Source: a virus
DNA: 40,966 bases
Direction: 5' to 3' (one strand)
Virus record (IMG/VR): IMGVR_UViG_3300047557_002959
Coordinates: 1 to 40,966 of that record
The notes under the pieces were generated by a model, which had not been told where the DNA came from, made no database searches, and saw only the letters and a list, made by a program, of their open reading frames with translations. Positions 8,233 to 15,897 of this stretch are shown here, in pieces; the stretch's first letter is position 1; each line of letters starts with the position of its first letter. Position numbers and translations under genes: made by a program.

Positions 8233-9139
8233 ACTCCTCGCATCTCACTGTTACATATTCATCAACGCCATAGTTCGTGGCGGCCTGGATGTAGTCCTCG
8301 AGCTCTTGGATGTCGTCTGGGGACATGGTCTGAACGAGACGGATGCGGGATTCTAGATCGCGCTCTCCGTTGTCACCTCGAGTAAGGTAGCTGGCCCTGT
8401 CAGCAAGCCACGCCCACTCCTCGAATTCACCCTCGGCGTCTCGGGAAGCATCTCCTGCGGCCGCTGCTTCGGCAACCGAAGCCTCGATGCTGTCCTCCTT
8501 CTCGGTGATGGCAACCACGTCGGCCATAGTAGCGAAACCCAAAGGGTAGCGGCTACCAATTGCGTCCGGTAAGTAGAATTTGTCCAGGGTAGCGGCGTCC
8601 AGCTCTCGCTGGGTGAGGCTGGAAGAGGTAACCAGCATCTTGATCTCGAGGGACTCCGGCGGCAAGGCCTCCTTAGGATCGTCAGACATTACCCTAGCAA
8701 CGTGTTTAGGGTCCTCGCACAAAGTGTGATGCTGGTAAGGCACTTTGGTGTAGGAGTTGACGCGCAACCAGTACATGACGAAGTAGAAGTCGCTGGACGT
8801 AAGGGAGTAGGCACTCACGCCAGGCTCTAGCGTAGCCGAAACGCCGTCGACCAAATGCCGCAACATGCCTTCCTTGTGGGCACGATTGAACTTGGTTTGT
8901 TCGCTGGCGCGCACAGGGCGAAGAGACAGGGACTTGAAGGAGTAAGGGAGGAATTTGCTCAGCAAAGGTAGGGCTACGTATAGCGCATCTACTTCGGAGT
9001 AAGACTTGCTCTCGGCAGGTTTTGGCGTACTGCGAGACGTAAAGGATACGTCATCCACCATTTCTACCTTAGGCTTGCGGTCAAAGGACATTGCGCCCTT
9101 GCTGACCAAGTCTGAGTTTGGTGCACCGGTATTGCTCAT
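8153..9139 (-). CDS. Putative tail-assembly chaperone / hub-assembly protein
   Basis: The frame opens further upstream with GTG at 9181, but the ATG at 9139 is chosen because it follows GAGGT five bases away. This gives 328 residues starting MSNTGAPNSDL. The middle has a conserved-looking helical segment (VMYWLRVNSYTKVPYQHHTL, with CEDPKHV after it). The C-terminus has a VRCEECGAEKRTKV zinc-knuckle-like half. Placement between the tube genes and the tape measure, and its overlap with the next frame, match tail-assembly chaperones that coat the tape measure; the T4 gp26 baseplate-hub assembly group is another option. The Asp/Glu/Ala-rich stretch near residues 205-240 may be a linker. Confidence 0.55.
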   Translation of the reverse strand: MSNTGAPNSDLVSKGAMSFDRKPKVEMVDDVSFTSRSTPKPAESKSYSEVDALYVALPLLSKFLPYSFKSLSLRPVRASEQTKFNRAHKEGMLRHLVDGVSATLEPGVSAYSLTSSDFYFVMYWLRVNSYTKVPYQHHTLCEDPKHVARVMSDDPKEALPPESLEIKMLVTSSSLTQRELDAATLDKFYLPDAIGSRYPLGFATMADVVAITEKEDSIEASVAEAAAAGDASRDAEGEFEEWAWLADRASYLTRGDNGERDLESRIRLVQTMSPDDIQELEDYIQAATNYGVDEYVTVRCEECGAEKRTKVSISALSFLPSARGGDSS

Positions 9140-9196
9140 ATGTGACCTCGATGGGTTAAAAGATCCGCAGGACAATCCCACGGAGTGCAGCGAAAC

Positions 9197-10084
9197 TTAA
9201 ACGAAAATGTTACCGAAGCTGGAGTTCATCGCGGCACCTGCTGTGGTGTAAGCACCTTGAGCAGCCGAAGATAAACCGTTGTCAGAACCATTCAACGCCG
9301 ACATGAAGTTGCCTGGGAATCCTGCACTACCACTACCTACAGCAGACAGAAGAGCGTTAGCCATGTCCGTCGGAGGAACCGTCCGCACAGTTAACTTTAC
9401 ATCATCTACGGATAGCTCAATCGACGGCGTTAGGCGATCGGATGCACTCGAAGTCAAAGACAAAGGATCCATCGAGGTCGGCCAGCACCCGTAGTAGGTG
9501 AAGGTGTAGACCTGAATGGCGCGGGTAATGTCTAGCACCACTACCTCAATGTTCTGCTTGTAGCGGTTGGAGTAGTTGAACACTCCCGTCTGAGTATTCT
9601 GGATCAGGTCACGCCAAGCTTCCCAGTAAGCACCAGTCCTGCCCGACGAGTCGTCGTAGCACTTGAGGCTGACGTTGCTGAGGTTCATCTTGGAAGGCCA
9701 CTTGTTGTCTTTGCCTTCCTTGAACTGCGTCACCTGGTCATAGCTCCTCACCGGTGCGGTAAACTCTTCCACGTAGTGCCAGGGTAGAACCAGGTTACCG
9801 ATAGTCGGGAGAGTGCAGAACCAGTTGTAGCTAGGCAGCGGATCTTTCCTACCCAGGGCGTTACCTAAGACGTGCTTGCCGAAACCAGCCGTACCGTTCA
9901 AGCCGTAGCTAGAGATTGCGCTGCCGATCTTAGTCGCCAGGTCGGCAGGGTTCGCCAAGTCTTTAGCGGTAATGCCGAAGTTGGAAACGATGGAAGACAA
10001 GGCCTTGACCGGAGTCGAAAGACCTTGTCCCATTGTTGCAATGATGCCCGACAGACCGCCTGCTGCGCTATCTCGGAGTCCCAT
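9197..10084 (-). CDS. Tail-tube-like protein (tube paralogue or tube initiator)
   Basis: A 295-residue protein. An N-terminal 85-residue Gly/Ala/Ser-rich helical section is followed by a gp19-like tube domain. The parts YEEFTAPVRSYDQ-like (HYVEEFTAPVRSYDQVTQFK), ISRAIQVYTFTYYGCWPTSM-like (DITRAIQVYTFTYYGCWPTS) and SLTSSASDRLTPSIELSVDD follow the strand order of tube proteins, in which a YxxYGxWP(S/T) turn is a recognisable feature. The main tube gene upstream has the matching IKIYGMWPSNL. It may be a tube-initiator (gp54/gp48-like) or a minor tube ring. A stop 57 bases before the next ATG and a short intergenic space separate it from the chaperone gene. Confidence 0.6.
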   Translation of the reverse strand: MGLRDSAAGGLSGIIATMGQGLSTPVKALSSIVSNFGITAKDLANPADLATKIGSAISSYGLNGTAGFGKHVLGNALGRKDPLPSYNWFCTLPTIGNLVLPWHYVEEFTAPVRSYDQVTQFKEGKDNKWPSKMNLSNVSLKCYDDSSGRTGAYWEAWRDLIQNTQTGVFNYSNRYKQNIEVVVLDITRAIQVYTFTYYGCWPTSMDPLSLTSSASDRLTPSIELSVDDVKLTVRTVPPTDMANALLSAVGSGSAGFPGNFMSALNGSDNGLSSAAQGAYTTAGAAMNSSFGNIFV

Positions 10085-10096
10085 GTCCGCGAGGTA

Positions 10097-10378
10097 TCAA
10101 GACTGACCTAGGTTCGCGTTGTCGGTTTGACGAGACAACGCCACTAGATCCTTACCAATTTGCGCCGCCTCAGAAGCCGTGAGGGACAAATACTGGTAAT
10201 TGTCGCCTTTAATGCCCTGAGGCCTCCTGTCCACGATTACCGCTAACGTGGTATCCAGAACTTTGGCTTCCGCTTTCTTCTCTGCCTTGGTCATCTTGCG
10301 TACTTCGATGTGGGCAGGTTTTTTCTCTGGCGTAACGGCCTGCTCTTGAAGTCTTGCCACTACACGTTTAATGGTCAT
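10097..10378 (-). CDS. Unknown small protein of the tail module
   Basis: A 93-residue, strongly charged protein beginning MTIKRVVARLQEQAVTPEKK. It is rich in Lys and Ala up to residue 45, then has SLTASEAAQIGKDLVALSRQ, an amphipathic helix. No cysteine and no hydrophobic segment are present. It lies between the main tube gene and the tube paralogue with 10-12 base gaps, so it belongs to the tail operon and is probably a minor virion or assembly protein. I do not recognise the family. Confidence 0.7.
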   Translation of the reverse strand: MTIKRVVARLQEQAVTPEKKPAHIEVRKMTKAEKKAEAKVLDTTLAVIVDRRPQGIKGDNYQYLSLTASEAAQIGKDLVALSRQTDNANLGQS

Positions 10379-10388
10379 GTTCTTTTCC

Positions 10389-10907
10389 TTAAGCCGCGGA
10401 GTCGTCGACCCAGTCGTAAGTGAAGGTAACCGAGTGGGTCACTGCTTGCGACGCTTGTCCATCCAGCTGGGAGTCCGCTAGGTTGGACGGCCACATGCCG
10501 TAGATCTTGATAGTACGGATCACAGAGGGCGTATCATCGTACAGGACGAGTTCGCCGTTGGTAGCGTAGATGTCCTTCGACGTACCTGTGTTGAGCTTCC
10601 AGCTGCGGGCAAGCTCTTTCCACTTGGTGAACATGTCGCGAGTGTTACCATCACGCGACTCCAGAAGCGTACAGTCGAACGTCTTGGTGTAGAGAGCCCG
10701 ACCTGCGTAAGACAGCTCTACGCCGTGCAGCCCCACCAGCACCGGCTCAATCTGAAAGCCGGGGATGGAGGTCGTTTGGCACTTGAAGGTGAACGGGCGC
10801 GAATTGGAGGTGCCCGGCATGTTCGGGATAAACAGGTCCCAATTCCATTGTTGAAGTGGGTCTCCGACCCCCCGGATATCCGATATTGAAGTTCTTCCCA
10901 CGGTCAT
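10389..10907 (-). CDS. Tail tube protein (gp19-like)
   Basis: A 172-residue protein with the length and strand pattern of contractile-tail tube proteins: WNWDLFIPNMPG near residue 22, FKCQTTSIPGFQIEPVLVGL (the loop that contacts the next ring), ELSYAGRALYTKTFDCTLLE, and the C-terminal RTIKIYGMWPSNLADSQLDG with VTHSVTFTYDWV. It should polymerise into hexameric rings forming the inner tube through which DNA passes. The gene lies just after the sheath gene, the standard sheath-tube order. The ATG follows AAGGAGACATG-type spacing. The call is firm. Confidence 0.9.
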   Translation of the reverse strand: MTVGRTSISDIRGVGDPLQQWNWDLFIPNMPGTSNSRPFTFKCQTTSIPGFQIEPVLVGLHGVELSYAGRALYTKTFDCTLLESRDGNTRDMFTKWKELARSWKLNTGTSKDIYATNGELVLYDDTPSVIRTIKIYGMWPSNLADSQLDGQASQAVTHSVTFTYDWVDDSAA

Positions 10908-10924
10908 GTCTCCTTGATATGGGC

Positions 10925-12883
10925 TTAACCTGCCAGGTTAGCCAGGTTAGTTTCGCTAAACTCTACGCCTTGTTTCGTGATCACCAGGTCGAGCTTGATC
11001 TCGTGAACCGGGATGATAGGCGTGATGAAGACGCTCACCTTGAGAATGCCTGCCGCAGTAAGGGACGGCGGGTTATTCTGGTTCGAGGACACTACCAGGT
11101 AGGCGCTAATGCCTCTGCGCGACTGGATGATATCCAGGTACTGCGATAAGGCGTCGATGATCTGCTTGCGGAGAATGTCGTCGTTCGGCTCTTCCAGTGC
11201 GTACAGGAGGTAGCTATACACCGACTTCTTGATGATGTTACAAAGCCTGCGTACACTCAGCCAGCTCAGTGCGCTCGACTTGTTCTGGAGAGTCACCTGC
11301 TCCCACAGAGCAATGCCGGCGCCGAGGAACGTGCGAGTGTAGTTGACCTGGGCCTTGAACAGCGACGTGCGATCCGCATCACCGTACTTGTACCGCACAC
11401 CACGCACATTGACGAGGCCGCGATTCAAACCAGCGATAGACCACCACGGGTCAGTCACTCGGTCAGTTCGCGCACACAAGGCGCCGGCCCATCCGGAGAA
11501 CGGCACGTACAGCGTCTTGCCGTTGTAAGGATCGGATTCCAGAACGTCCGGCCCGAACAGTGCGGAGTACGAGCTGTTGAGGTTCAGGGTCAGGTTGCGA
11601 TAGTCGATCATGCCTTGTGCGGAGGATTGGCTGGTCGACGGTACGTCCAGGAGCGCAATGGCGGTGGCTCGCTGCTGAACGATGCTGTCCATAGCCAGCT
11701 GCACCGAAGGATCCGCTACACCGGAGTTGATAAGGATATCGACGTCGACCTCCTCGCGCTCGCGGAAAGCTTCCCAGGCCAGTTCGATCTGGTTGGTAGT
11801 AACCGTAGCACCATCGAGGCCGCCATTCAATGCCACCTGGGCAGTACGTCCGCTGAGAACGGGCACGGATACCAGCGAAGGTACATTGCTGAAGCAGCTG
11901 ATGTAGGACGAGAACGGATTCACCCTCTGCATCAGCTCAGTCTGTACTCCGTCGCCGTCGACCGCGTCCGCTAGCGTAATAGGGAACGTCTCCACAGGAA
12001 TGGAGCTAGACACGGAGTAGTCGAATACGTTGAGGACGTACTCTTCGGACAGCACCAGGTCGCCAGACGAAGTGATCGGGGAGATCGAAGTAGTGACGGA
12101 GATGGAGCCAGTATCGACCCAAGTGACCGTGCTACCCGACTGCGCCGTGATGCCGACCTTCGTGATGAACTTGACGGTACCAGAGCTTCTACCATACACG
12201 CGGTAGCCTACTGCACCTTCGACCGCGTTCCATGCCAAGGATACCGAACCCGTGGTTCCAGAAGCTACTGCCCCTGTAACTTCTGCCGTCGCTAGGCTTT
12301 CGCCGGTCGAGGACAAGGCGGATACCCGGTAGGTGTAAGTAGCTGCACCTAAGGAACCGCCAGTGATAGCAGGAGTAGCAACTAGGCCCGTTGGCGTGGT
12401 CAAGTTGGTCGTAATGATCTGGACGCCGAGTGCGGCGTTGGCGTACGCACCTGGGCCGCGTTTCGGATAGAACAGAGCCAGAGCCGTCTCGCCACCGCCC
12501 ACCAAAGACGCCCAGCTAGGGGTGAGAGGATTAGTAATGCCGCTACCTAAAGAGGCTGCACTGGCAAGAGCCATGTCGCCGGACACGGTCTTGAGGATTG
12601 CGCCGGCGTAGTTGTACCCGCTACCGGCTACGCGGTTACACCAGAGGCTGTTGCCTTCTCGCAGGAAGTCGAGGGCGCAGTAATGGCTGAACGAGAGCGC
12701 GGCTACAGGAATGCCGTACTCCGAAAGGAACTGCTCCGGGCTGCTGACGTGAAACAGACCCAGGCGCCCTTTAGGCGAGACCATGACCGTGCCAGCAGTG
12801 GCCGAACTTGCTTGAACGAGAGTCTGAGATAGGTCTATCTCGTTGAACCTCACATCACTAGATTGTTGCTGCAGGATAGCCAT
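10925..12883 (-). CDS. Tail sheath protein with inserted FN3-like domain
   Basis: A 652-residue contractile sheath subunit. The N-terminus (MAILQQQSSDVRFNEIDLSQ) and the C-terminal third (PWWSIAGLNRGLVNVRGVRY, NYTRTFLGAGIALWEQVTLQ, then SSALSWLSVRRLCNIIKKSV and a C-terminal strand VSVFITPIIPVHEIKLDLVI) have the conserved core shared with T4 gp18 and other sheaths. Between about residues 158 and 275 is an extra domain with the FN3/Ig-like pattern: NLTTPTGLVATPAITGGSLG, YTYRVSALSSTGESLA, then WNAVEGAVGYRVYGRS. It would sit on the outer surface. The sheath surrounds the tube and contracts to drive it through the envelope. A clear start and an upstream hairpin mark the gene. Confidence 0.93.
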   Translation of the reverse strand: MAILQQQSSDVRFNEIDLSQTLVQASSATAGTVMVSPKGRLGLFHVSSPEQFLSEYGIPVAALSFSHYCALDFLREGNSLWCNRVAGSGYNYAGAILKTVSGDMALASAASLGSGITNPLTPSWASLVGGGETALALFYPKRGPGAYANAALGVQIITTNLTTPTGLVATPAITGGSLGAATYTYRVSALSSTGESLATAEVTGAVASGTTGSVSLAWNAVEGAVGYRVYGRSSGTVKFITKVGITAQSGSTVTWVDTGSISVTTSISPITSSGDLVLSEEYVLNVFDYSVSSSIPVETFPITLADAVDGDGVQTELMQRVNPFSSYISCFSNVPSLVSVPVLSGRTAQVALNGGLDGATVTTNQIELAWEAFREREEVDVDILINSGVADPSVQLAMDSIVQQRATAIALLDVPSTSQSSAQGMIDYRNLTLNLNSSYSALFGPDVLESDPYNGKTLYVPFSGWAGALCARTDRVTDPWWSIAGLNRGLVNVRGVRYKYGDADRTSLFKAQVNYTRTFLGAGIALWEQVTLQNKSSALSWLSVRRLCNIIKKSVYSYLLYALEEPNDDILRKQIIDALSQYLDIIQSRRGISAYLVVSSNQNNPPSLTAAGILKVSVFITPIIPVHEIKLDLVITKQGVEFSETNLANLAG

Positions 12884-12917
12884 CTGTGTGTTCTCCGTTT
12901 CTGGAACTCGGGGATTG

Positions 12918-12939
12918 TATGGGATCTATGTACCCCATA
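12918..12939 (-). other. Hairpin in the leader of the sheath gene
   Basis: Inverted repeat TATGGG / CCCATA at 12918-12923 and 12934-12939 with a 10-base loop. It lies in the 72-base gap between the small gene ending at 12956 and the sheath start. No U-run follows on the minus strand. It could be a processing or stability element for the abundant sheath mRNA. Confidence 0.35.
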
Positions 12940-12955
12940 AAATTACTCTAACTGC

Positions 12956-13135
12956 TTAGGCGGCAGGGTGCAGTTTCACCTGAGGATGATCTGTCAGCCA
13001 CATATCGTCGACCAAGGAACCTTCGGTCAAAGTGGCACGACCTTTCGGCTGAACGATAACCTTGTCGTCCTTGCCTTGATCATTGACGAAAGGTACAGCG
13101 ATTTGTTCGTCGGAACTGTTGATTAGGGTTTGCAT
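12956..13135 (-). CDS. Small conserved-position protein before the sheath gene
   Basis: A 59-residue ORF starting MQTLINSSDEQIAVPFVNDQ and ending VKLHPAA. The ATG is preceded by an excellent SD (GAGGAG, five bases away). The protein is mainly beta-like with a short charged middle (GKDDKVIVQPKG) and has no cysteine or hydrophobic span. The tight spacing from the upstream gene (11 bases) shows it belongs to the tail operon. A virion or assembly role is likely by context; I do not recognise a family. The short length makes automated gene callers likely to miss it. Confidence 0.75.
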   Translation of the reverse strand: MQTLINSSDEQIAVPFVNDQGKDDKVIVQPKGRATLTEGSLVDDMWLTDHPQVKLHPAA

Positions 13136-13146
13136 TGTGTCTCCTC

Positions 13147-13494
13147 TTATCCGCTAATGATGGCAATGTCCACCGGCGAACCGGAAGCATTGTTGAACTC
13201 GATGCTGGTGACTTCTGTGTCCAATACCAGCAGGCTATTGACCGTCTGCGTAATGGTCTCATTGTTGAAATCGAAAACGACCGTCACCTGAATAGGTGCG
13301 CTGACGCTGACAATGAGCGCCTTGTTTCCGGCCGGAGGTGTGTAAGGGTACACACCACTAAGGGCTACGCTAGAGTAGATACTAGCGAGGGCATCGTTGG
13401 TGTTGATGAAAGACGCCATGAAGGCACCTACGTTACGCTTGATGTTGTTGGTAACGTGGTACACCGCAAGCTGGACGGCAGTCGCTTTACTCAT
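13147..13494 (-). CDS. Unknown tail/neck-region protein
   Basis: A 115-residue protein. The N-terminal 45 residues are helical (KATAVQLAVYHVTNNIKRNV); the rest is a beta-rich domain with Ile/Val strands and conserved-looking turns such as PPAGNKALIVSVSAPIQVTV. It has no cysteine and no membrane segment. It overlaps the neck-region gene by four bases (ATGA). Its place between the neck candidate and the sheath suggests a minor virion component. Family not recognised. Confidence 0.7.
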   Translation of the reverse strand: MSKATAVQLAVYHVTNNIKRNVGAFMASFINTNDALASIYSSVALSGVYPYTPPAGNKALIVSVSAPIQVTVVFDFNNETITQTVNSLLVLDTEVTSIEFNNASGSPVDIAIISG

Positions 13495-14177
13495 TGTGTA
13501 GTGTCCTTACGAACAGGGAAAGACATGAAGACAGAAGATGAGCCAGAAGCGGCATCTGTCGTCGCTAGCTCTACTTGAACCTCCTTAACCAGTGGTCGCA
13601 GGATAGGTTTGTCTTCGGATAGGTAGCCGTTGACTGTGAGCTGCGTGGTCAACTCGTGCTCTGGGATGTTGTTGGGATCGGCCTCACGTTTAGGGACAGT
13701 GAGATTGTCCTCGAGAAAGACAGCAATGTCCAATGCTCTACCGTACTCGACGGTGTACTTGAGGACACCACTTTGGCAGGCGAATAGCCACCGCTTGACA
13801 AACTTCATCAGCCGGGCGTGGTCGTTGTCAAAGTACCGCACATCGAACACTGTACTGGTCGGTAGCAGCCTCATCACGTAGACGAACTGCCCTAGTTGGC
13901 CTTGAACCTGAGTTACTACGCCTGACCTAGCCATAGGTCGAGGCCGGTAGCCTTCTTTGTTGATGCCTTGAGTGCTAATGCTCAGGAAGATGTACGGGTA
14001 AGTTACCTCGTTGTTGGAGACATCGCGCAGACGCTTCAACAATTGAATCTCGTCAGTAGCATTGCAGATGACGGCAGGAACCCCGAAGACCTCTTCGATC
14101 CTCTTCTTTAGTCCAGAGTAAACAAACTCCTCAACAGGAACTAAACTAGGTTGTGCGATATCTGCCAAAAGGGTCAC
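13491..14177 (-). CDS. Putative neck/tail-terminator protein
   Basis: A 228-residue protein starting MTLLADIAQPSLVPVEEFVY. A helical N-terminus is followed by a mixed alpha/beta core (YPYIFLSISTQGINKEGYRP, FVYVMRLLPTSTVFDVRYFD, then FVKRWLFACQSGVLKYTVEY). This fold order, helix then strands containing a long ISxxG loop, resembles small tail-completion or tail-terminator proteins (T4 gp15-like). Position just after the head genes and before the tail genes supports it. Without homology tests the call stays tentative. Overlap with the next gene (ATGA) implies coupling. Confidence 0.45.
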   Translation of the reverse strand: MTLLADIAQPSLVPVEEFVYSGLKKRIEEVFGVPAVICNATDEIQLLKRLRDVSNNEVTYPYIFLSISTQGINKEGYRPRPMARSGVVTQVQGQLGQFVYVMRLLPTSTVFDVRYFDNDHARLMKFVKRWLFACQSGVLKYTVEYGRALDIAVFLEDNLTVPKREADPNNIPEHELTTQLTVNGYLSEDKPILRPLVKEVQVELATTDAASGSSSVFMSFPVRKDTTQ

Positions 14178-14189
14178 CTACATAGGTAA

Positions 14190-14221
14190 AGAGGTGAGGC
14201 CAAAACCGCAGCCTCACCTCT
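14190..14221 (-). terminator. Hairpin terminator after the acidic head-region gene
   Basis: Perfect 11-bp stem AGAGGTGAGGC / GCCTCACCTCT (14190-14200 and 14211-14221) with a 10-base loop. On the minus strand it is followed by a short U stretch (TTTACC). It lies between the acidic gene and the neck-region gene, so it should separate or attenuate transcription from head to tail genes. Confidence 0.75.
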
Positions 14222-14247
14222 AGAACTTCCACGCGAGCCGAGGCTGA

Positions 14248-14742
14248 TTACTTCTTGGCAGCCTTAGCCAGGGTTGCCTGCAGACGAGCCAGGGCAGACA
14301 TGTTGCTAGCGGTGCGGGCGATCTTGCGACGGCGCGAAGCCGAAGCTTCAACCATCTCTTCTTCGTCATCATCTTCCTCGCCATCACCACCTTCGTCGTC
14401 GCTACCTTCTTCGACAACCAATTCGTCCAGCTCTTCGTCGGACACTTCACCATCGCCGGCTTCCGAGACGTCGTCCAGAAGGGTTTCTAGCGAATCATCT
14501 TCGCCTTCGCCCATCATGTCACCTTCGGCGGCCTTCACGGTCTTGCGGCGCGCTTGCACCTTGCTGCGGCGAACGCGAGCTTCTTCCTGCATGTCGTCGA
14601 CGTCGTCGATGGCATCATCCAGACCAGGGTCTTCCGACGCCTTGATCAGCAGCTTACCTGCGGTCTCATGCTTGCCGGCGCGGGCAGCAGCAGCCGACGC
14701 CAACAGCAGATCCAGGGAACGGTGGTACTTTTTCATCGGCAT
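14248..14742 (-). CDS. Highly acidic head-region protein
   Basis: A 164-residue protein with a basic N-terminal helix (MPMKKYHRSLDLLLASAAAA), a charged middle and a very acidic stretch at about residues 75-130 that includes long Asp/Glu runs, then a basic Ala-rich C-terminus (ASNMSALARLQATLAKAAKK). The composition resembles scaffolding or DNA-condensing core proteins. It is placed just after the capsid gene, separated by a strong hairpin. It could also be a decoration or packaged protein. The SD GGAG is eight bases before the chosen ATG. No family recognised. Confidence 0.65.
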   Translation of the reverse strand: MPMKKYHRSLDLLLASAAAARAGKHETAGKLLIKASEDPGLDDAIDDVDDMQEEARVRRSKVQARRKTVKAAEGDMMGEGEDDSLETLLDDVSEAGDGEVSDEELDELVVEEGSDDEGGDGEEDDDEEEMVEASASRRRKIARTASNMSALARLQATLAKAAKK

Positions 14743-14765
14743 GTTCTAATCTCCACGGGTTGAGG

Positions 14766-14800
14766 AGTTAGGCGGGCCCTGTGTTTAAGCCCGCCTAACT
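14766..14800 (-). terminator. Strong hairpin after the major capsid gene
   Basis: Perfect 12-bp stem AGTTAGGCGGGC / GCCCGCCTAACT (14766-14777 and 14789-14800) with an 11-base loop. It lies four bases past the capsid stop in the minus-strand transcript. No long U-run follows, so it may be a partial terminator or an RNA-stabilising end that raises capsid mRNA over downstream genes. Confidence 0.8.
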
Positions 14801-14803
14801 ACA

Positions 14804-15865
14804 TTAGGTACGAATGCCCTTGGCGACGGAACGGGCGTTGCCGAGCACGAAGGAGACCGACTCAAACAGCCACCAGCCGCGACCAGCAATACCTTCCGTG
14901 ACGCCGTCGGTCGGCTGAGCCTCGACGCCGCCGCGATCGGTGTACTGACCGTGCGTAGTCGGATCGGCGATGACGTAGAACTCGCCCTGGTTCAGGACCT
15001 TGTGCTCCGGGTGACGATAAGCATCGGAGACGATCGTCATTCCGTACAGCACAGCCAGTTCGCCAGTCATGATCAGCTCATGACGCGCAACCGGTTCAAT
15101 GGCCTGGATGAACGACGCGTCGCCGACGATGTCATTGTACAGGTCATTCGCCATCAGCACCGAGGTGGTCTGCAGGCCCCAACGAGCGACGTTGGTGCGA
15201 ACCGACATCAGCAGCAACGGCGTGAGGGTGCCGGAGATCAGGGTCAGCGGGTTGTCCAGGCCGACAGTGGCGTTGGCCAGGTTGTACCACACGCGGTCTT
15301 CGCCAACCATGATGCCTTCCAGCGATTCCTGGTACTTCTCTTCCAGGACGTCGCCGGCGGATTGGTTGATGTCGTTCTGCGGAATGAACGGGCGAGCTTC
15401 GATCTGGAACTCAGGCGGCGTGAACAGCTTGTCGCGGGTGATCTGCGAAGCCAGGCGCGTCGGCGACGTCGACCAAACAGCAGTGACGTCCTTCTTCCGC
15501 AACCACACGCGCGGGATTTCGCCCTGGCTCAGGTCTTGACGCGCCAGGAACTTACGAGCAAAGCCCTTGCGATTCATTGCCTGGTACAGGTTCTGGGCAA
15601 CAACTTCGCCCAGTTCGCGGTGAGCAACCTTGTCGTTGAAAGCCGCAGCAACCATCTCGCGATGGAGGCGCGCAGCCTTCTGACGCTCTTGAGCCTGGCT
15701 TTCGGTAACGACTTGGCCAGACGACGTGGCGGCCAAAAGCTTCAGCTGTTGCTGGATCAGATCGCGCTTGGACGAAGCATTCAGATCACCGTTGGCGCCG
15801 ACGGCACGTTCTTGGCTGTCCGAAAACCGCAGTTCCGAAGCAACAATGGGGTGTTTCATCTTCAT
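14804..15865 (-). CDS. Major capsid protein
   Basis: A 353-residue protein with the layout of HK97-fold capsid proteins. There is a charged helical N-terminus of about 110 residues (with QQQLKLLAATSS and HREMVAAAFNDKVAHRELGE). A long mixed core follows (RTNVARWGLQTTSVLMANDL, QAIEPVARHELIMTGELAVL), and then a C-terminal region with VLNQGEFYVIADPTTHGQYT and WWLFESVSFVLGNARSVAKG. The last part resembles the P-domain and final strand of such shells. The AGGAGAGG SD, the strong terminator-like hairpin right after it and the head-gene neighbours support an abundant structural protein. Processing of the N-terminus by a protease is possible, but no protease gene lies in the window. Confidence 0.8.
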   Translation of the reverse strand: MKMKHPIVASELRFSDSQERAVGANGDLNASSKRDLIQQQLKLLAATSSGQVVTESQAQERQKAARLHREMVAAAFNDKVAHRELGEVVAQNLYQAMNRKGFARKFLARQDLSQGEIPRVWLRKKDVTAVWSTSPTRLASQITRDKLFTPPEFQIEARPFIPQNDINQSAGDVLEEKYQESLEGIMVGEDRVWYNLANATVGLDNPLTLISGTLTPLLLMSVRTNVARWGLQTTSVLMANDLYNDIVGDASFIQAIEPVARHELIMTGELAVLYGMTIVSDAYRHPEHKVLNQGEFYVIADPTTHGQYTDRGGVEAQPTDGVTEGIAGRGWWLFESVSFVLGNARSVAKGIRT

Positions 15866-15897
15866 TGGGTACCTCTCCTAGTCAGTTGGTCTGCGGC

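Noticed and set aside
14255-14749. Plus-strand frame of 164 codons opposite the acidic protein
   Set aside because: It is the antisense of an Asp/Glu-rich gene, giving a Ser-run sequence by codon symmetry. No SD or operon context on that strand.
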